A program made the position numbers and the translations under genes. Below, one piece after another: positions 36,695-44,595 of a stretch of DNA of 64,000 nucleotides; the stretch's first letter is position 1, and each line of letters starts with the position of its first letter. The notes under the pieces are model-generated. The model was given only the letters and a program-made list of their open reading frames with translations, searched no databases and was not told the origin of the DNA. The DNA comes from Caulobacter mirabilis. Lineage in GTDB: Bacteria > Pseudomonadota > Alphaproteobacteria > Caulobacterales > Caulobacteraceae. The stretch is from assembly GCF_002749615.1 (NCBI RefSeq), contig NZ_CP024201.1:1550001-1614000 (forward strand). The letters run 5' to 3'.

Positions 36695-37921
36695 ATGAAG
36701 CCGTTGGACCTCGCCCTGCCTGCCGTCATCGTCGAGGCCTCGCCGTCCGAGCGGATGCAGGCCCATCCGTTCGGCCGCAAGGCCACGCTCCTGGCGGTGG
36801 CCATGCTGACCATCATGGCGGCGGCCACCATCGCGCCCTCCCTGCCGGCCATCCAGGAGCGGTTCGCCGGTCCGCCGAACGCGACGCTGATGACCCGGCT
36901 GCTGGTGACTCTGCCGGGACTGTTCGTCGCCCTCTGCGCGCCGTTCGCCGGGATCGCGGCCGACCGGCTCGGACGACGGCGGCTGCTGTTGGGCGCGGTG
37001 CTGCTCTATGGCCTGGCCGGACTGTCGGGGCTGTGGCTGGACAGCCTGCCGGCGATGCTGATCGGGCGAGCGTTGCTGGGCGTGGCGGTGGCCGGGACGA
37101 TGACGGCGGCGACGGCGCTGATCGGCGACTATTTCGACGACGCCGAGCGCGGGCGTTTCATGGGGCTGCAGTCGACCTTCGTCGGCGTCGGCGGGGTGGT
37201 GTTCCTGACCGGCGGCGGCCTGTTATCGGAGCTGCATTGGCGGGCGCCGTTCGCCATCTATGGCCTGGCGCTGCTGTTCCTGCCGGCGATCTGGCTGTTC
37301 CTGCAGGAGCCCTCGCGCGCCGTCCGGACCCAGGCCGGACCGACGTCGACCGAGCGTGCGCCCTGGGGCCTGGTCGCCCTGCTGCTGGCCCTGGCGACGA
37401 TCAACAGCGTGCTGTTCTACATGCTGCCGACGCAGCTGCCGTTCCACCTGCAGGCCATGGGCGAGGTCGCGCCGAGCCGGGCGGGCCTGGCGCTGGCGGC
37501 GGTGAACGTGACCGGCGCCCTGGCCGGGCTGGCGTTCGGGCGGATCCGGGCGCGCCTCGGCGCCGTCCCGATCTTCGCCGGCGGGTTCGGGCTGATGGCG
37601 GCGGGTTACGGCCTGATCGCCCTGGCGGACGGCTACGGGCTGGTGGTGACCGGCGTGCTGGTGGCGGGGCTGGGGCTGGGCGTGGTCATGCCGAACCTGG
37701 GGACAACCCTGCTGGGCGCCGCGCCGGCGGCGGTGCGCGGACGGGTGTCGGGCCTGCTGACGTCGGGGATCTTCCTGGGCCAGTTCCTGTCGCCGCTCGT
37801 CAGCCAGCCGCTGATCGACCGCATCGACTTCGTCGGGACGTTCCGGACGTTCGGCCTGGTCCTGGCCGTGCTGGCGCTCGGCGCAGGGCTCGTCACCCTG
37901 CGCCGGCGTTCAGCCGCTTAG
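36695..37921 (+). CDS. MFS efflux transporter under SoxR control
   Basis: A 408-residue major facilitator with 12 predicted helices. AGIAADRLGRRRLLLG is the loop 2-3 signature and RGRVSGLLTSGIFLGQFLSP lies in the second half. An N-terminal cytoplasmic tail of about 30 residues precedes helix 1. The ATG at 36695 is just downstream of the SoxR-box promoter. The arrangement predicts export of redox-active compounds or drugs when SoxR is oxidised (inference). It overlaps hflC by 4 bases at the 3 prime ends. Confidence 0.86.
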   Translation: MKPLDLALPAVIVEASPSERMQAHPFGRKATLLAVAMLTIMAAATIAPSLPAIQERFAGPPNATLMTRLLVTLPGLFVALCAPFAGIAADRLGRRRLLLGAVLLYGLAGLSGLWLDSLPAMLIGRALLGVAVAGTMTAATALIGDYFDDAERGRFMGLQSTFVGVGGVVFLTGGGLLSELHWRAPFAIYGLALLFLPAIWLFLQEPSRAVRTQAGPTSTERAPWGLVALLLALATINSVLFYMLPTQLPFHLQAMGEVAPSRAGLALAAVNVTGALAGLAFGRIRARLGAVPIFAGGFGLMAAGYGLIALADGYGLVVTGVLVAGLGLGVVMPNLGTTLLGAAPAAVRGRVSGLLTSGIFLGQFLSPLVSQPLIDRIDFVGTFRTFGLVLAVLALGAGLVTLRRRSAA

Positions 37922-38781
37922 TTCGCTCCGGGGCCGCGCCCGAAGTACTTGAAGAAGGCGCTGTCGGGCGACAGCACCAGGGTCGCGTCGCCCTGACCCA
38001 TGGAGGCCTCGTAGGCCTGCATCGACCGGTAGAAGGAGGCGAAGTTCGGGTCCTTGCCGAAGCTGGACGCGAACAGCTTGGCCCGTTCGGCGTCGCCTTC
38101 GCCTCGGATGGTCTCGGCCTCGCCGGTGGCGGCCGCGACGATCTCCTTGCGCTTCTGCTCGCCCTCGGCGCGGATGCGGGTGGCTTCCTGCAGGCGGGCG
38201 GTGCGCATGCGCTCGAAGACGGCGGTCTGGTTGGCGGCGGGCAGGTCGGCGCGGCGGATGCGGACGTCGATCACCTCGATGCCCAGGCGCGATGTCTGGG
38301 CCTGGCGGGCCAGGTTGGCGCGGGTCGCGGCCATCAGCGCGCCGCGCTTGGACGAGATGATCTCTTCCGAGTCGGCGGTGCCGAGCTGTTCGCGCAGAGC
38401 CGCGTTCAGGCGCTGCTCCAGGCGGGCCTCGGCGGTCTTGGAGTCGCCTAGGGCGGTGTAGAACCGCTGCGGATCGCTGATGCGGTAGCGCAGGAAGGCG
38501 TCGACCACGAGCCGTTCCTTGTTGCCGGCGGTGATCTCTTCCTCGGTGGTCTCCTGGGTCAGGTTGCGCTTGTCGAACAGGATCCGGCTCTCGAAGAACG
38601 GGATCTTGACCTTCAGGCCGGGGCCGTCGTCGGCGCCGGGCGCGTTGACCACGCGGACGATCTCGCCGACGCGGATCACCAGCGCCTGGTGGGTCTGGTC
38701 GACGACGTAGAAGGTCTGGCTCGCCACCACCAGGACGGCGGCGGCGATGATGCCGTAGAGGGTCAGGCGGCTCTGGTTCAT
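37918..38781 (-). CDS. hflC: HflC, SPFH-domain partner of HflK
   Basis: A 287-residue membrane-anchored SPFH/band-7 protein. One N-terminal helix (LYGIIAAAVLVVASQTFYVV) is followed by VDQTHQALVIRVGEIVR, FFESRILFDKRNLTQETTEEE and a coiled-coil stretch rich in Ala and Glu (RMRTARLQEATRIRAEGEQK). With HflK it forms the cage around FtsH that restrains protease access to membrane proteins. Start overlaps the hflK stop by 4 bases. Confidence 0.93.
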   Translation of the reverse strand: MNQSRLTLYGIIAAAVLVVASQTFYVVDQTHQALVIRVGEIVRVVNAPGADDGPGLKVKIPFFESRILFDKRNLTQETTEEEITAGNKERLVVDAFLRYRISDPQRFYTALGDSKTAEARLEQRLNAALREQLGTADSEEIISSKRGALMAATRANLARQAQTSRLGIEVIDVRIRRADLPAANQTAVFERMRTARLQEATRIRAEGEQKRKEIVAAATGEAETIRGEGDAERAKLFASSFGKDPNFASFYRSMQAYEASMGQGDATLVLSPDSAFFKYFGRGPGAN

Positions 38782-39911
38782 TGGGCCGCTCCCGGGGCTT
38801 GCGGAGCCGCGGCGGCGGCCGGCGCGGTCGAGGTCTTGGGACGGAACACGTCGGGCGACAGGACGACCGGGGCGGTCACGCCCTTGCCGTCGATGATCAC
38901 CTTGTTGGACCGGCTCAGGACCCGCTCCATGGTTTCGATGTACAGACGGTCGCGGGTCACGCCCGGCGCCAGGCGGTACTGTTCGTACACCTGGTTGAAG
39001 CGGGCGGCCTCACCGGCGGCCTCGCTGACGACCTGGGCGCGGTAGCCCAGCGCCTGCTGGCGGACCTTGGCGGCCTCGCCGCGCGCGGCGTTGATCGAGG
39101 CCTCGGCGTTCTGGCCGGCGGTCGCGACTTCCTGGAAGGCGGCGACGACCTCCTTGGGCGCCTGGGCGTTGCGGATCTGGATGCTGTCGACGATCACGCC
39201 GGCGCCGTAGCTGTCGAGCATGCGCTGCATCAGGGCGGCGGCCTCGGCCTGCACCTGGGCGCGGCCGGTGGAGATGATCGGGTCCAGCGCCGTGCGGCCG
39301 ACGATCTCGCGCATGGCGCTCTCGCCGACGGCCTTCACCGTCGCTCCGGGGTCATCGACGTTGAACAGGTAGCGGCCCGGATTGGACACGCGCCAGTTCA
39401 CCGCGAAGTTCATGTCGACGATATTCTCGTCGCCGGTCAGCATCAGGCTTTCCTCGAGCACGCTCGCGCCCTGGACGCCGCCGATGTCGGTGGTGCGGAT
39501 GGTGGTGATGTCGACCTTGCGGGCGTTCTCCACGAAGGGCAGCCGGTACCAAAGGCCCGGGCCGTAGCTGCGGGTCCAGGCGCCGAAGGTGGTCACCACG
39601 GCCTCTTCCTTGGGGCCGACCAGAATCACGCCCGAGAGCAGCACCAGGGCGACGAGGCCGCCGCCGGCGATGGTCAGCACACGGCGCGAAGGCAGCGGGC
39701 CGCCGGGGCCGCGTCCGCCGCCGCCGCCGGCGCCGCGGAGCCAGGCGCTGAAGCGGCGCTGGATCTCCTCGAAGTCGGGCGGGGTTCCGGGGCCTCCGGA
39801 GGGCGGGCGTCGGGGTCCTTGCCCCGTGGGTTTGTCGTCAGGTTCGCCTTTGCCGCCGGAGGGCGGGGGAGAGCCCCAGGGGCCGGGGTTGGCGTTGTCG
39901 TTCCAAGGCAT
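38778..39911 (-). CDS. hflK: HflK, SPFH-domain partner of HflC
   Basis: A 377-residue SPFH protein with the usual cytoplasmic glycine/proline-rich N terminus (PWNDNANPGPWGSPPPSGG), one membrane helix (VLTIAGGGLVALVLLSGVIL), then VGPKEEAVVTTFGAW and PGLWYRLPFVENARKVD. The coiled coil and the YRLAPGVTRDRLYIETMERV region match HflK. The ATG at 39911 starts the family's PWN motif. An alanine/proline tail ends the protein. Confidence 0.94.
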   Translation of the reverse strand: MPWNDNANPGPWGSPPPSGGKGEPDDKPTGQGPRRPPSGGPGTPPDFEEIQRRFSAWLRGAGGGGGRGPGGPLPSRRVLTIAGGGLVALVLLSGVILVGPKEEAVVTTFGAWTRSYGPGLWYRLPFVENARKVDITTIRTTDIGGVQGASVLEESLMLTGDENIVDMNFAVNWRVSNPGRYLFNVDDPGATVKAVGESAMREIVGRTALDPIISTGRAQVQAEAAALMQRMLDSYGAGVIVDSIQIRNAQAPKEVVAAFQEVATAGQNAEASINAARGEAAKVRQQALGYRAQVVSEAAGEAARFNQVYEQYRLAPGVTRDRLYIETMERVLSRSNKVIIDGKGVTAPVVLSPDVFRPKTSTAPAAAAAPQAPGAAQ

Positions 39912-40012
39912 GAATTGTGCGTCGCTTTTCCGTCGTGGTTCGGCGGGCTTGCAAGCCGGCGCTGTCATGCGGATATGAGACCCCGCGCCGCACAAGGCAA
40001 GCCGATCCCGAC

Positions 40013-41113
40013 ATGACGACGTTCCAGACTTCCGCCGACAAAGACGCTGCGCTGCGTGCGCTCGACGCCGTGATTGATCCCCGGACAGGCCAGGGACTGG
40101 CCGCGGCCGGGCTGGTCCAGGGGCTGGTCGTCCGCGGCGGACGGGCAGGCTTCATGCTCGAGGTGCCCGCCGACGTCGCCGCCGCCTACGCCCCCGTCCG
40201 CGAGGCCGCCGAGCGGGCGCTGGCCGCCCTGCCAGGGATCGAGAAGGCCCAGGTGGTGCTGACGACCTCGGCGGCGGAGGGCGTCACCCGCCAGCGCAAG
40301 GGCGCCCGTCTGGCCGGCGATCCCGCCGCCGAGCCCAAGCCGCCGCAGGAGGCCCAGCGTCCCGACCATGTGAAGCGGGTGATCGCCGTGGCCAGCGGCA
40401 AGGGCGGGGTCGGCAAGTCCACCGTCTCGACCAACCTGGCCGTCGCCCTGGCCGGTCTGGGCCTGAACGTCGGCCTGCTCGACGCCGACGTCTACGGCCC
40501 TTCGGCGCCGCGGATGATGGGGATCGACGCCGATCCGCAGTTCGTCGACGGCAAGCTGCAGCCGCTGGAAGCCCACAGCGTGAAGGTGATGTCGATCGGT
40601 TTCATGGTCGACGAGGGCGCGCCGATGATCTGGCGCGGGCCGATGGCCTCGTCCGCCGTGCGCCAGATGGTCCAGGACGTGCGCTGGGGCACGGAGGCCG
40701 CGCCGCTGGACGTGCTGGTCGTCGACCTGCCGCCGGGCACGGGCGACATCCACCTGACCCTGGTCCAGAAGCTGGCGGTCGACGGCGTGGTGATCGTCTC
40801 GACGCCGCAGGAGATCGCGCTGATCGACGCGCGCCGCGCCGCCGCGATGTTCCAGAAAACGGCGACGCCGATCCTGGGCGTGATCGAGAACATGGCCTTC
40901 TTCGCCGATCCGGCGACCGGCGCGCCGATCCCGATCTTCGGCAGCGGCGGCGCCAAGGCCGAGGCGGCGGCTCTGGGCGTGCCAGTGCTGGCCGAGATCC
41001 CGATCGAGATCGCGGTGCGGGAGGCCGGCGACAACGGCGCGCCCATCGTTACGCGGGACCAGGGCGGCGCGGCCGCCGAGGCCTTCCGCGCGGCCGCCAG
41101 GGCGTTGCTGTAG
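40013..41113 (+). CDS. mrp: Mrp/ApbC-type iron-sulfur carrier ATPase
   Basis: A 366-residue P-loop protein: an N-terminal MIP18-like domain (about 1-90; VIDPRTGQGLAAAGLVQGL), then a deviant Walker A (VASGKGGVGKSTVSTNLA) and DLPPGTGDIHLTLVQ. These proteins transfer Fe-S clusters in the cytosol. The usual C-x-x-C after VIENM is missing: the segment reads IENMAFFADPATGAPIPIFG. Start at 40013 is at the domain's first helix. Divergent from hflK. Confidence 0.88.
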   Translation: MTTFQTSADKDAALRALDAVIDPRTGQGLAAAGLVQGLVVRGGRAGFMLEVPADVAAAYAPVREAAERALAALPGIEKAQVVLTTSAAEGVTRQRKGARLAGDPAAEPKPPQEAQRPDHVKRVIAVASGKGGVGKSTVSTNLAVALAGLGLNVGLLDADVYGPSAPRMMGIDADPQFVDGKLQPLEAHSVKVMSIGFMVDEGAPMIWRGPMASSAVRQMVQDVRWGTEAAPLDVLVVDLPPGTGDIHLTLVQKLAVDGVVIVSTPQEIALIDARRAAAMFQKTATPILGVIENMAFFADPATGAPIPIFGSGGAKAEAAALGVPVLAEIPIEIAVREAGDNGAPIVTRDQGGAAAEAFRAAARALL

Positions 41114-41133
41114 GTCCGTTCTTCTATTCTCGC

Positions 41134-41258
41134 GTCATCCTGGCGCTCGTCGCGAGGCCCCACGCGTGACGAGGCAAAGAAAAAGGGCGCGGATCGCTCC
41201 GCGCCCTTTCTGTCGTTCGCCATGCTCCCGGGTCCTCGCGACGAGCGCGAGGATGACG
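41134..41258. repeat. Inverted CTCGCGACGAGCGCGAGG repeats between convergent genes
   Basis: Arms GTCATCCTGGCGCTCGTCGC (41134 on) and the near-complementary GGGTCCTCGCGACGAGCGCG (41230 on) flank a terminator. A third copy of the arm is at 59853-59881. Confidence 0.65.
41182..41209. terminator. Bidirectional terminator of mrp and the FadL gene
   Basis: A perfect 12-bp stem AAAGGGCGCGGA / TCCGCGCCCTTT with loop TCGC. Read on the minus strand it is followed by TTTTTCTTT; on the plus strand by a shorter T run. Confidence 0.85.
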
Positions 41259-41271
41259 GCGTGGGCGTTGC

Positions 41272-42573
41272 TTAGAACGCCCAGCGGGCGCCGGCGCTCA
41301 GCACCACGGCCGAGCCCTCGACCGTGCCCTTCAGGTTCACGGGGGTGGCCAGCGGGGTGCCGCCGTAGACCACGTCCGTGCGGTCGATCGTGCTCTTGTC
41401 GAAGCTGATGTAGGACGCGGCCAGGTCGACGCTGAAGCGGTCGTTGAAGGTCTTGGTCGCGCCGGCCGCGAACAGCCACCGGTCGCCGTCCGGCACCCGG
41501 GCGCTGCGGCCGATGTCCGGCGTCGGGGTCGGGTCGTACTGGACGCCGGCGCGCAGGGTCCAGTCCGGACGCCACTGGTAGTCGACGCCGACAGCGGCGG
41601 TGGTGGTGTCCTCGTAGTTCTGCTCGATCGACTGGCTGCGGCCGGCGGGCAGGGCGACGTGGATCGACTCGAACTCGCTCCAGCCGACGCGCTGGATCTG
41701 GGCGTTCAGCGTGGTCTTCTCGCCGAGGCGCCAGCGGGCGCCCAGGGTGGCGATCCAGGGCGTGGTGAAGCTGGCCTGGCCGTCGATCTTCATGTTGGCC
41801 GCGGCGGCCGGGCCCAGCAGGCCGCTGACTTCCACCGCGCCGTCGAGCTTGTGCTCGACCTTCGAGCGGTAGCTGGCGCCGATGGTCAGGTCCGGGGTCG
41901 GGTGCAGCTGCGCGCCGACGACCCAGCCGGCGTCCCAGCCGTCGCCCCGGAGCTCCTGACGGCCGTCGGCCAGCGCCGGCGACAGGTTCGGCATGGCCGA
42001 GGTCAGGGTGGCGTCGCTGTAGACCAGGCTCACGCCGGCGCCGAGGTCGAGCCAGTCGTTGACGTGGTAGCCGACGGTGGCCTGGACGTCGGCGGTCAGC
42101 AGGCGCGACTTCAGGGCGTCGTAACGGGTCCAGCTGTCGCCCTTGTAGTAGCTGGTGAAGCTGTAGGGCGAGGCCACCGACAGGCCCAGGGCCACGCGGT
42201 CGGTCAGCTTCCAGGCGACGCCGCCCGAGGGCAGCACGCCGTTGTTGATCGGGTCGTCGATCCGGCCGGCGCCGCCGACCGGCGCGGCGGCCTGGCCGGG
42301 ACGGGTGATGGTGCTGCCGTTGTCGTTGACCTCGGAGTTGACCAGGATCCCGCTGACGCTGCCGTAGACTTCGCTGCGGTCGAGGCCGGCGATGGCGGCG
42401 GGGTTCCACCACAGGCTGGCGACGCCCTTGTCGGCGACTTCGCCGGAGTAGGCGCGGCCGGTGCCGCGGGCGGATTGTTCCTGCAGGTAGAAGCCGGCGG
42501 CCGACGCCTGCGAAGCGAAGGTCAGAACGCCGACGGCGGCGCCGAGCGCCAGGACGGATTTGGACAGGGTCAT
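41272..42573 (-). CDS. FadL/OmpP1-family outer-membrane transporter
   Basis: A 433-residue outer-membrane beta-barrel for long-chain fatty acids or other hydrophobic molecules. The signal peptide ends SQASA; the mature N terminus AGFYLQEQSARGTGRAYSGE and ASLWWNPAAIAGL are family hallmarks (NPA plug motif), and the chain ends with an aromatic residue (ARWAF). The ATG at 42573 has a GAGG-type site in GGTCCTCCCCCC on the opposite strand. Upstream lie repeated GTTGC half-sites. Confidence 0.92.
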   Translation of the reverse strand: MTLSKSVLALGAAVGVLTFASQASAAGFYLQEQSARGTGRAYSGEVADKGVASLWWNPAAIAGLDRSEVYGSVSGILVNSEVNDNGSTITRPGQAAAPVGGAGRIDDPINNGVLPSGGVAWKLTDRVALGLSVASPYSFTSYYKGDSWTRYDALKSRLLTADVQATVGYHVNDWLDLGAGVSLVYSDATLTSAMPNLSPALADGRQELRGDGWDAGWVVGAQLHPTPDLTIGASYRSKVEHKLDGAVEVSGLLGPAAAANMKIDGQASFTTPWIATLGARWRLGEKTTLNAQIQRVGWSEFESIHVALPAGRSQSIEQNYEDTTTAAVGVDYQWRPDWTLRAGVQYDPTPTPDIGRSARVPDGDRWLFAAGATKTFNDRFSVDLAASYISFDKSTIDRTDVVYGGTPLATPVNLKGTVEGSAVVLSAGARWAF

Positions 42574-42642
42574 GGGGGGAGGACCTTTCGGGGGCGCCCC
42601 ATGCGGGGCGATTCCGCGTCCATAACGCCGCAATTCGGATAG

Positions 42643-42675
42643 TGTTGCTATTTTTGCAACAGATATCGTTGCAAT
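42643..42675. promoter_or_regulatory. Candidate operator upstream of the FadL gene
   Basis: TGTTGC at 42643, TGCAACA ending 42661 and GTTGCAAT starting 42668 make alternating half-sites spaced 12 bases, about one helical turn. It lies 70-100 bases before the FadL start in AT-richer sequence. The binding protein is unknown. Confidence 0.5.
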
Positions 42676-42707
42676 CCCAACTGTGTCGGGAAGGTGGCTC
42701 GGACGCC

Positions 42708-42859
42708 TCATGCGTCTTCATGTGGGCTATGAACCGAACTCGCGCAGAAGTCGACTTGCCTGTGGGCTTCCCGTGGCGTCGATTTCGCCATCGAGGATGA
42801 CGAAGACTGCGGTGGGGCTCGTGAAACGGCCCGTCGAGTACACGGAGTCTTGATCGCCG
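42708..42859 (-). pseudogene. Short coding remnant next to the IS fragment
   Basis: The minus-strand frame ending at 42727 translates as SVYSTGRFTSPTAVFVILDG and then EIDATGSPQASRLLREFGS, which reads like the end of a real protein but runs into the transposase remnant upstream. It may be a gene cut by the insertion. No family is recognised. The region from 42574 to 42860 otherwise holds only the FadL upstream sequence. Confidence 0.3.
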
Positions 42860-43322
42860 CCGCGTCGGCTCCCCCAAACGAAAAGCGACCAAGCTCGCTC
42901 GATGGTCGTGGACAACATCCGCCCGGCGACGCTTGGCCCTGATCATTCTGGACAACCTCGCCCGTGAGGTCCGCTTGACGACGGACGAGGCCGGTCACTA
43001 CCTCCACGTTGGCCGCGAGTTCGCCGAGCATGGCGTGGTTCGTCATGGCCGCGCCGAGTACGTCAGCCCGGAAGATCGCACGATCCACACCAACACCATC
43101 GAAGGCTATTTCAGCATCTTCAAGCGCGGCATGAAGGGCGTCTACCAGCACGCTTCCAAGCGCCATATGCACCGCCATCTCGCCGAGTTTGACTTCCGCT
43201 ACAGCAACCGCGCCGCCCTTGGCGTGGACGACGCTAAGCGGGCCGAACTGGCGCTGAAGGGCATGGTCGGCAAGCGCCTGACCTATCGGGGGCCTGATCG
43301 GTCAGAAGGCGTCCACGCCTAA
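42860..43322 (+). pseudogene. IS1595-family transposase remnant
   Basis: The open part (42933-43322) is the C-terminal half of an ISXO2/IS1595 transposase: LTTDEAGHYLHVG, NTIEGYFSIFKRGMKGVYQH, RHLAEFDFRYSNRAALGVDD and GMVGKRLTY. The N-terminal half including the first catalytic aspartate is missing. Just upstream, RSMVVDNIRPATL is in a different frame, showing a frameshift near 42930 as well as truncation. Not functional by itself. Confidence 0.82.
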
Positions 43323-43480
43323 GAGGTTGCGGCGCAAGGGCAATCAGCGATGGCGCACAAAGCGGCGTCGCCCGATTGACCCGGACTCGCCCCTGTGAGA
43401 CGATTCAGTTGGCCTCCGCCGGATGACAAGAGCCCCAACGGGCGCTTCGAAAGATAGTCCGGACCGGAGGCCACTTTCGT

Positions 43481-44137
43481 TCAGTAGTAGTGCTTCCCGC
43501 CGTGCGCCCACATGTCGTACTCGTGGACTACCTTGTCGCGGATCAAGGCGTAGGAGCGAGCGTCCTCGCGCTCCCATTTCCGCTGAATTGCCCAGATGCA
43601 GTAGTCGGCGACCTGTAGGCACGGGTCGCTCGCAGATGGCCAGAAGCTGGTCGCCCACTGTCGGCGCCCGATGGTCTGTTGGACTACATCATTCACGGCA
43701 TCGGTGAAGGCGCCTTGGCCTTTCTTCGTGCCGACCGAAGCGGCCGTAATGTGGAGTTCCTCGCCGGCAGTCAGGTAGTGCTTCTGCGAATGCCGGAAGT
43801 GATAGAGCCATCCGTACTTGTAGAAGCGTTCCCTCGATTCCCGGACTTGAGGCTGCGCCTTGGACTTCTCCATGATTGTGGCGTGGATCTGAAACTTGGC
43901 GGACTTCAGCAGTTCGAACACTTCGTTCCGAACCGATTGCTTATCTGTAGAGGCATGGAAGTAGTCCCCAAGCGGCATCTTCCGCCATGCCATGTCACGC
44001 CGAAGCGCGAGGAGTTCGGTCCCAATGTCGCAGGATTCCAGAACCACTGTGCCTAGGATAAAATAGCGAGGTACGTTGTCCCCGCGTGTGAACGCGAAGT
44101 CCCCCGCCTCGTCTGCGAAGAGATAGAGCCGCCCCAT
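43481..44137 (-). CDS. DUF3800 domain protein
   Basis: A 218-residue protein of the DUF3800 family, thought to have an RNase H-like fold. The first acidic strand is LYLFADEAGDFAFT, and the last conserved block is SDPCLQVADYCIWAIQRKWE, where the aspartate is invariant. DUF3800 proteins are common in mobile and defence-related regions. The ATG at 44137 overlaps, on the opposite strand, the ATG of a small plus-strand gene (CCATGG). GC is visibly lower than in flanking genes, and it neighbours an IS remnant, so it is probably acquired. Confidence 0.78.
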   Translation of the reverse strand: MGRLYLFADEAGDFAFTRGDNVPRYFILGTVVLESCDIGTELLALRRDMAWRKMPLGDYFHASTDKQSVRNEVFELLKSAKFQIHATIMEKSKAQPQVRESRERFYKYGWLYHFRHSQKHYLTAGEELHITAASVGTKKGQGAFTDAVNDVVQQTIGRRQWATSFWPSASDPCLQVADYCIWAIQRKWEREDARSYALIRDKVVHEYDMWAHGGKHYY

Positions 44138-44294
44138 GGGCAACACGAAACGCGATAGCGGTGATCAGAGTCAACTGGAGCGGTTCCGCGACCTAGCCCG
44201 TGAGCTAGAAGCCGACGAGAGCGAAGAGGCCTTCGAAGCTACGGTGAAGAAGATCGTCCAGGCGCCGAAGCCTGAGAAGACGGACGAAGAGTGA
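44136..44294 (+). CDS. Small acidic protein (52 residues) beside DUF3800
   Basis: A short helical protein, MGNTKRDSGDQSQLERFRDL then ARELEADESEEAFEATVKKI and a KPEKTDEE tail. The pattern of an F-x-x-LARELE-x-DE-x-EE-x-F helix is one I associate with small proteins in alphaproteobacterial accessory regions, of unknown role. Its ATG overlaps the start of the DUF3800 gene, and its stop overlaps the GTG of the lipoprotein gene (GTGA). Confidence 0.6.
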   Translation: MGNTKRDSGDQSQLERFRDLARELEADESEEAFEATVKKIVQAPKPEKTDEE

Positions 44295-44509
44295 GGGCTA
44301 TTCTCCTTGCGGCGCTGATCTTCCTTGGCGGATGCGGCGGCCCCAAGCTGAGCGACAGGCAACGCGACGAGGTGTCGGATATCGCTTCAGCGGAGGCGCA
44401 CGATGCTATGAGCGACTCTTCGAAGGTCTCGGAGCTTGAGGGCCGGATCGACGATCTAGAGGCGCGGCTCGAAGAGTTGGAAAGCCGAGAGCCCGCTCAG
44501 GGCTACTAG
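44291..44509 (+). CDS. Small coiled-coil lipoprotein
   Basis: A 72-residue protein with a lipoprotein signal (RAILLAALIFLGGCGG; LGGC lipobox, cysteine about 15) and a C-terminal coiled coil of heptads (VSELEGRIDDLEARLEELES). Likely membrane anchored and multimeric. GTG start overlaps the previous stop. A strong terminator follows. Confidence 0.7.
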   Translation: MRAILLAALIFLGGCGGPKLSDRQRDEVSDIASAEAHDAMSDSSKVSELEGRIDDLEARLEELESREPAQGY

Positions 44510-44542
44510 CCCTGTTTGCAAAGTACATAATTGCCAACGAAA

Positions 44543-44570
44543 AAGCCCCCTTCCGCCGGGAAGGGGGCTT
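44543..44570. terminator. Bidirectional terminator after the lipoprotein gene
   Basis: A perfect 12-bp stem AAGCCCCCTTCC / GGAAGGGGGCTT with loop GCCG, preceded by AAAA and followed by CTC. It separates the accessory patch from the convergent SDR gene. Confidence 0.85.
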
Positions 44571-44595
44571 CTCGGATCGGGGGCTGAAGAGCGGT

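Noticed and set aside
43410..43473. TGGCCTCCG...CGGAGGCCA inverted repeat as an insertion sequence end
   Set aside because: The pair lies after the transposase remnant but both arms are on the same side of it; it looks more like the terminator of the DUF3800 gene. No matching left end was found.
43344..43658. Minus-strand frame overlapping the DUF3800 gene
   Set aside because: Lies out of frame with the DUF3800 protein and extends into the IS flank; no recognisable features.
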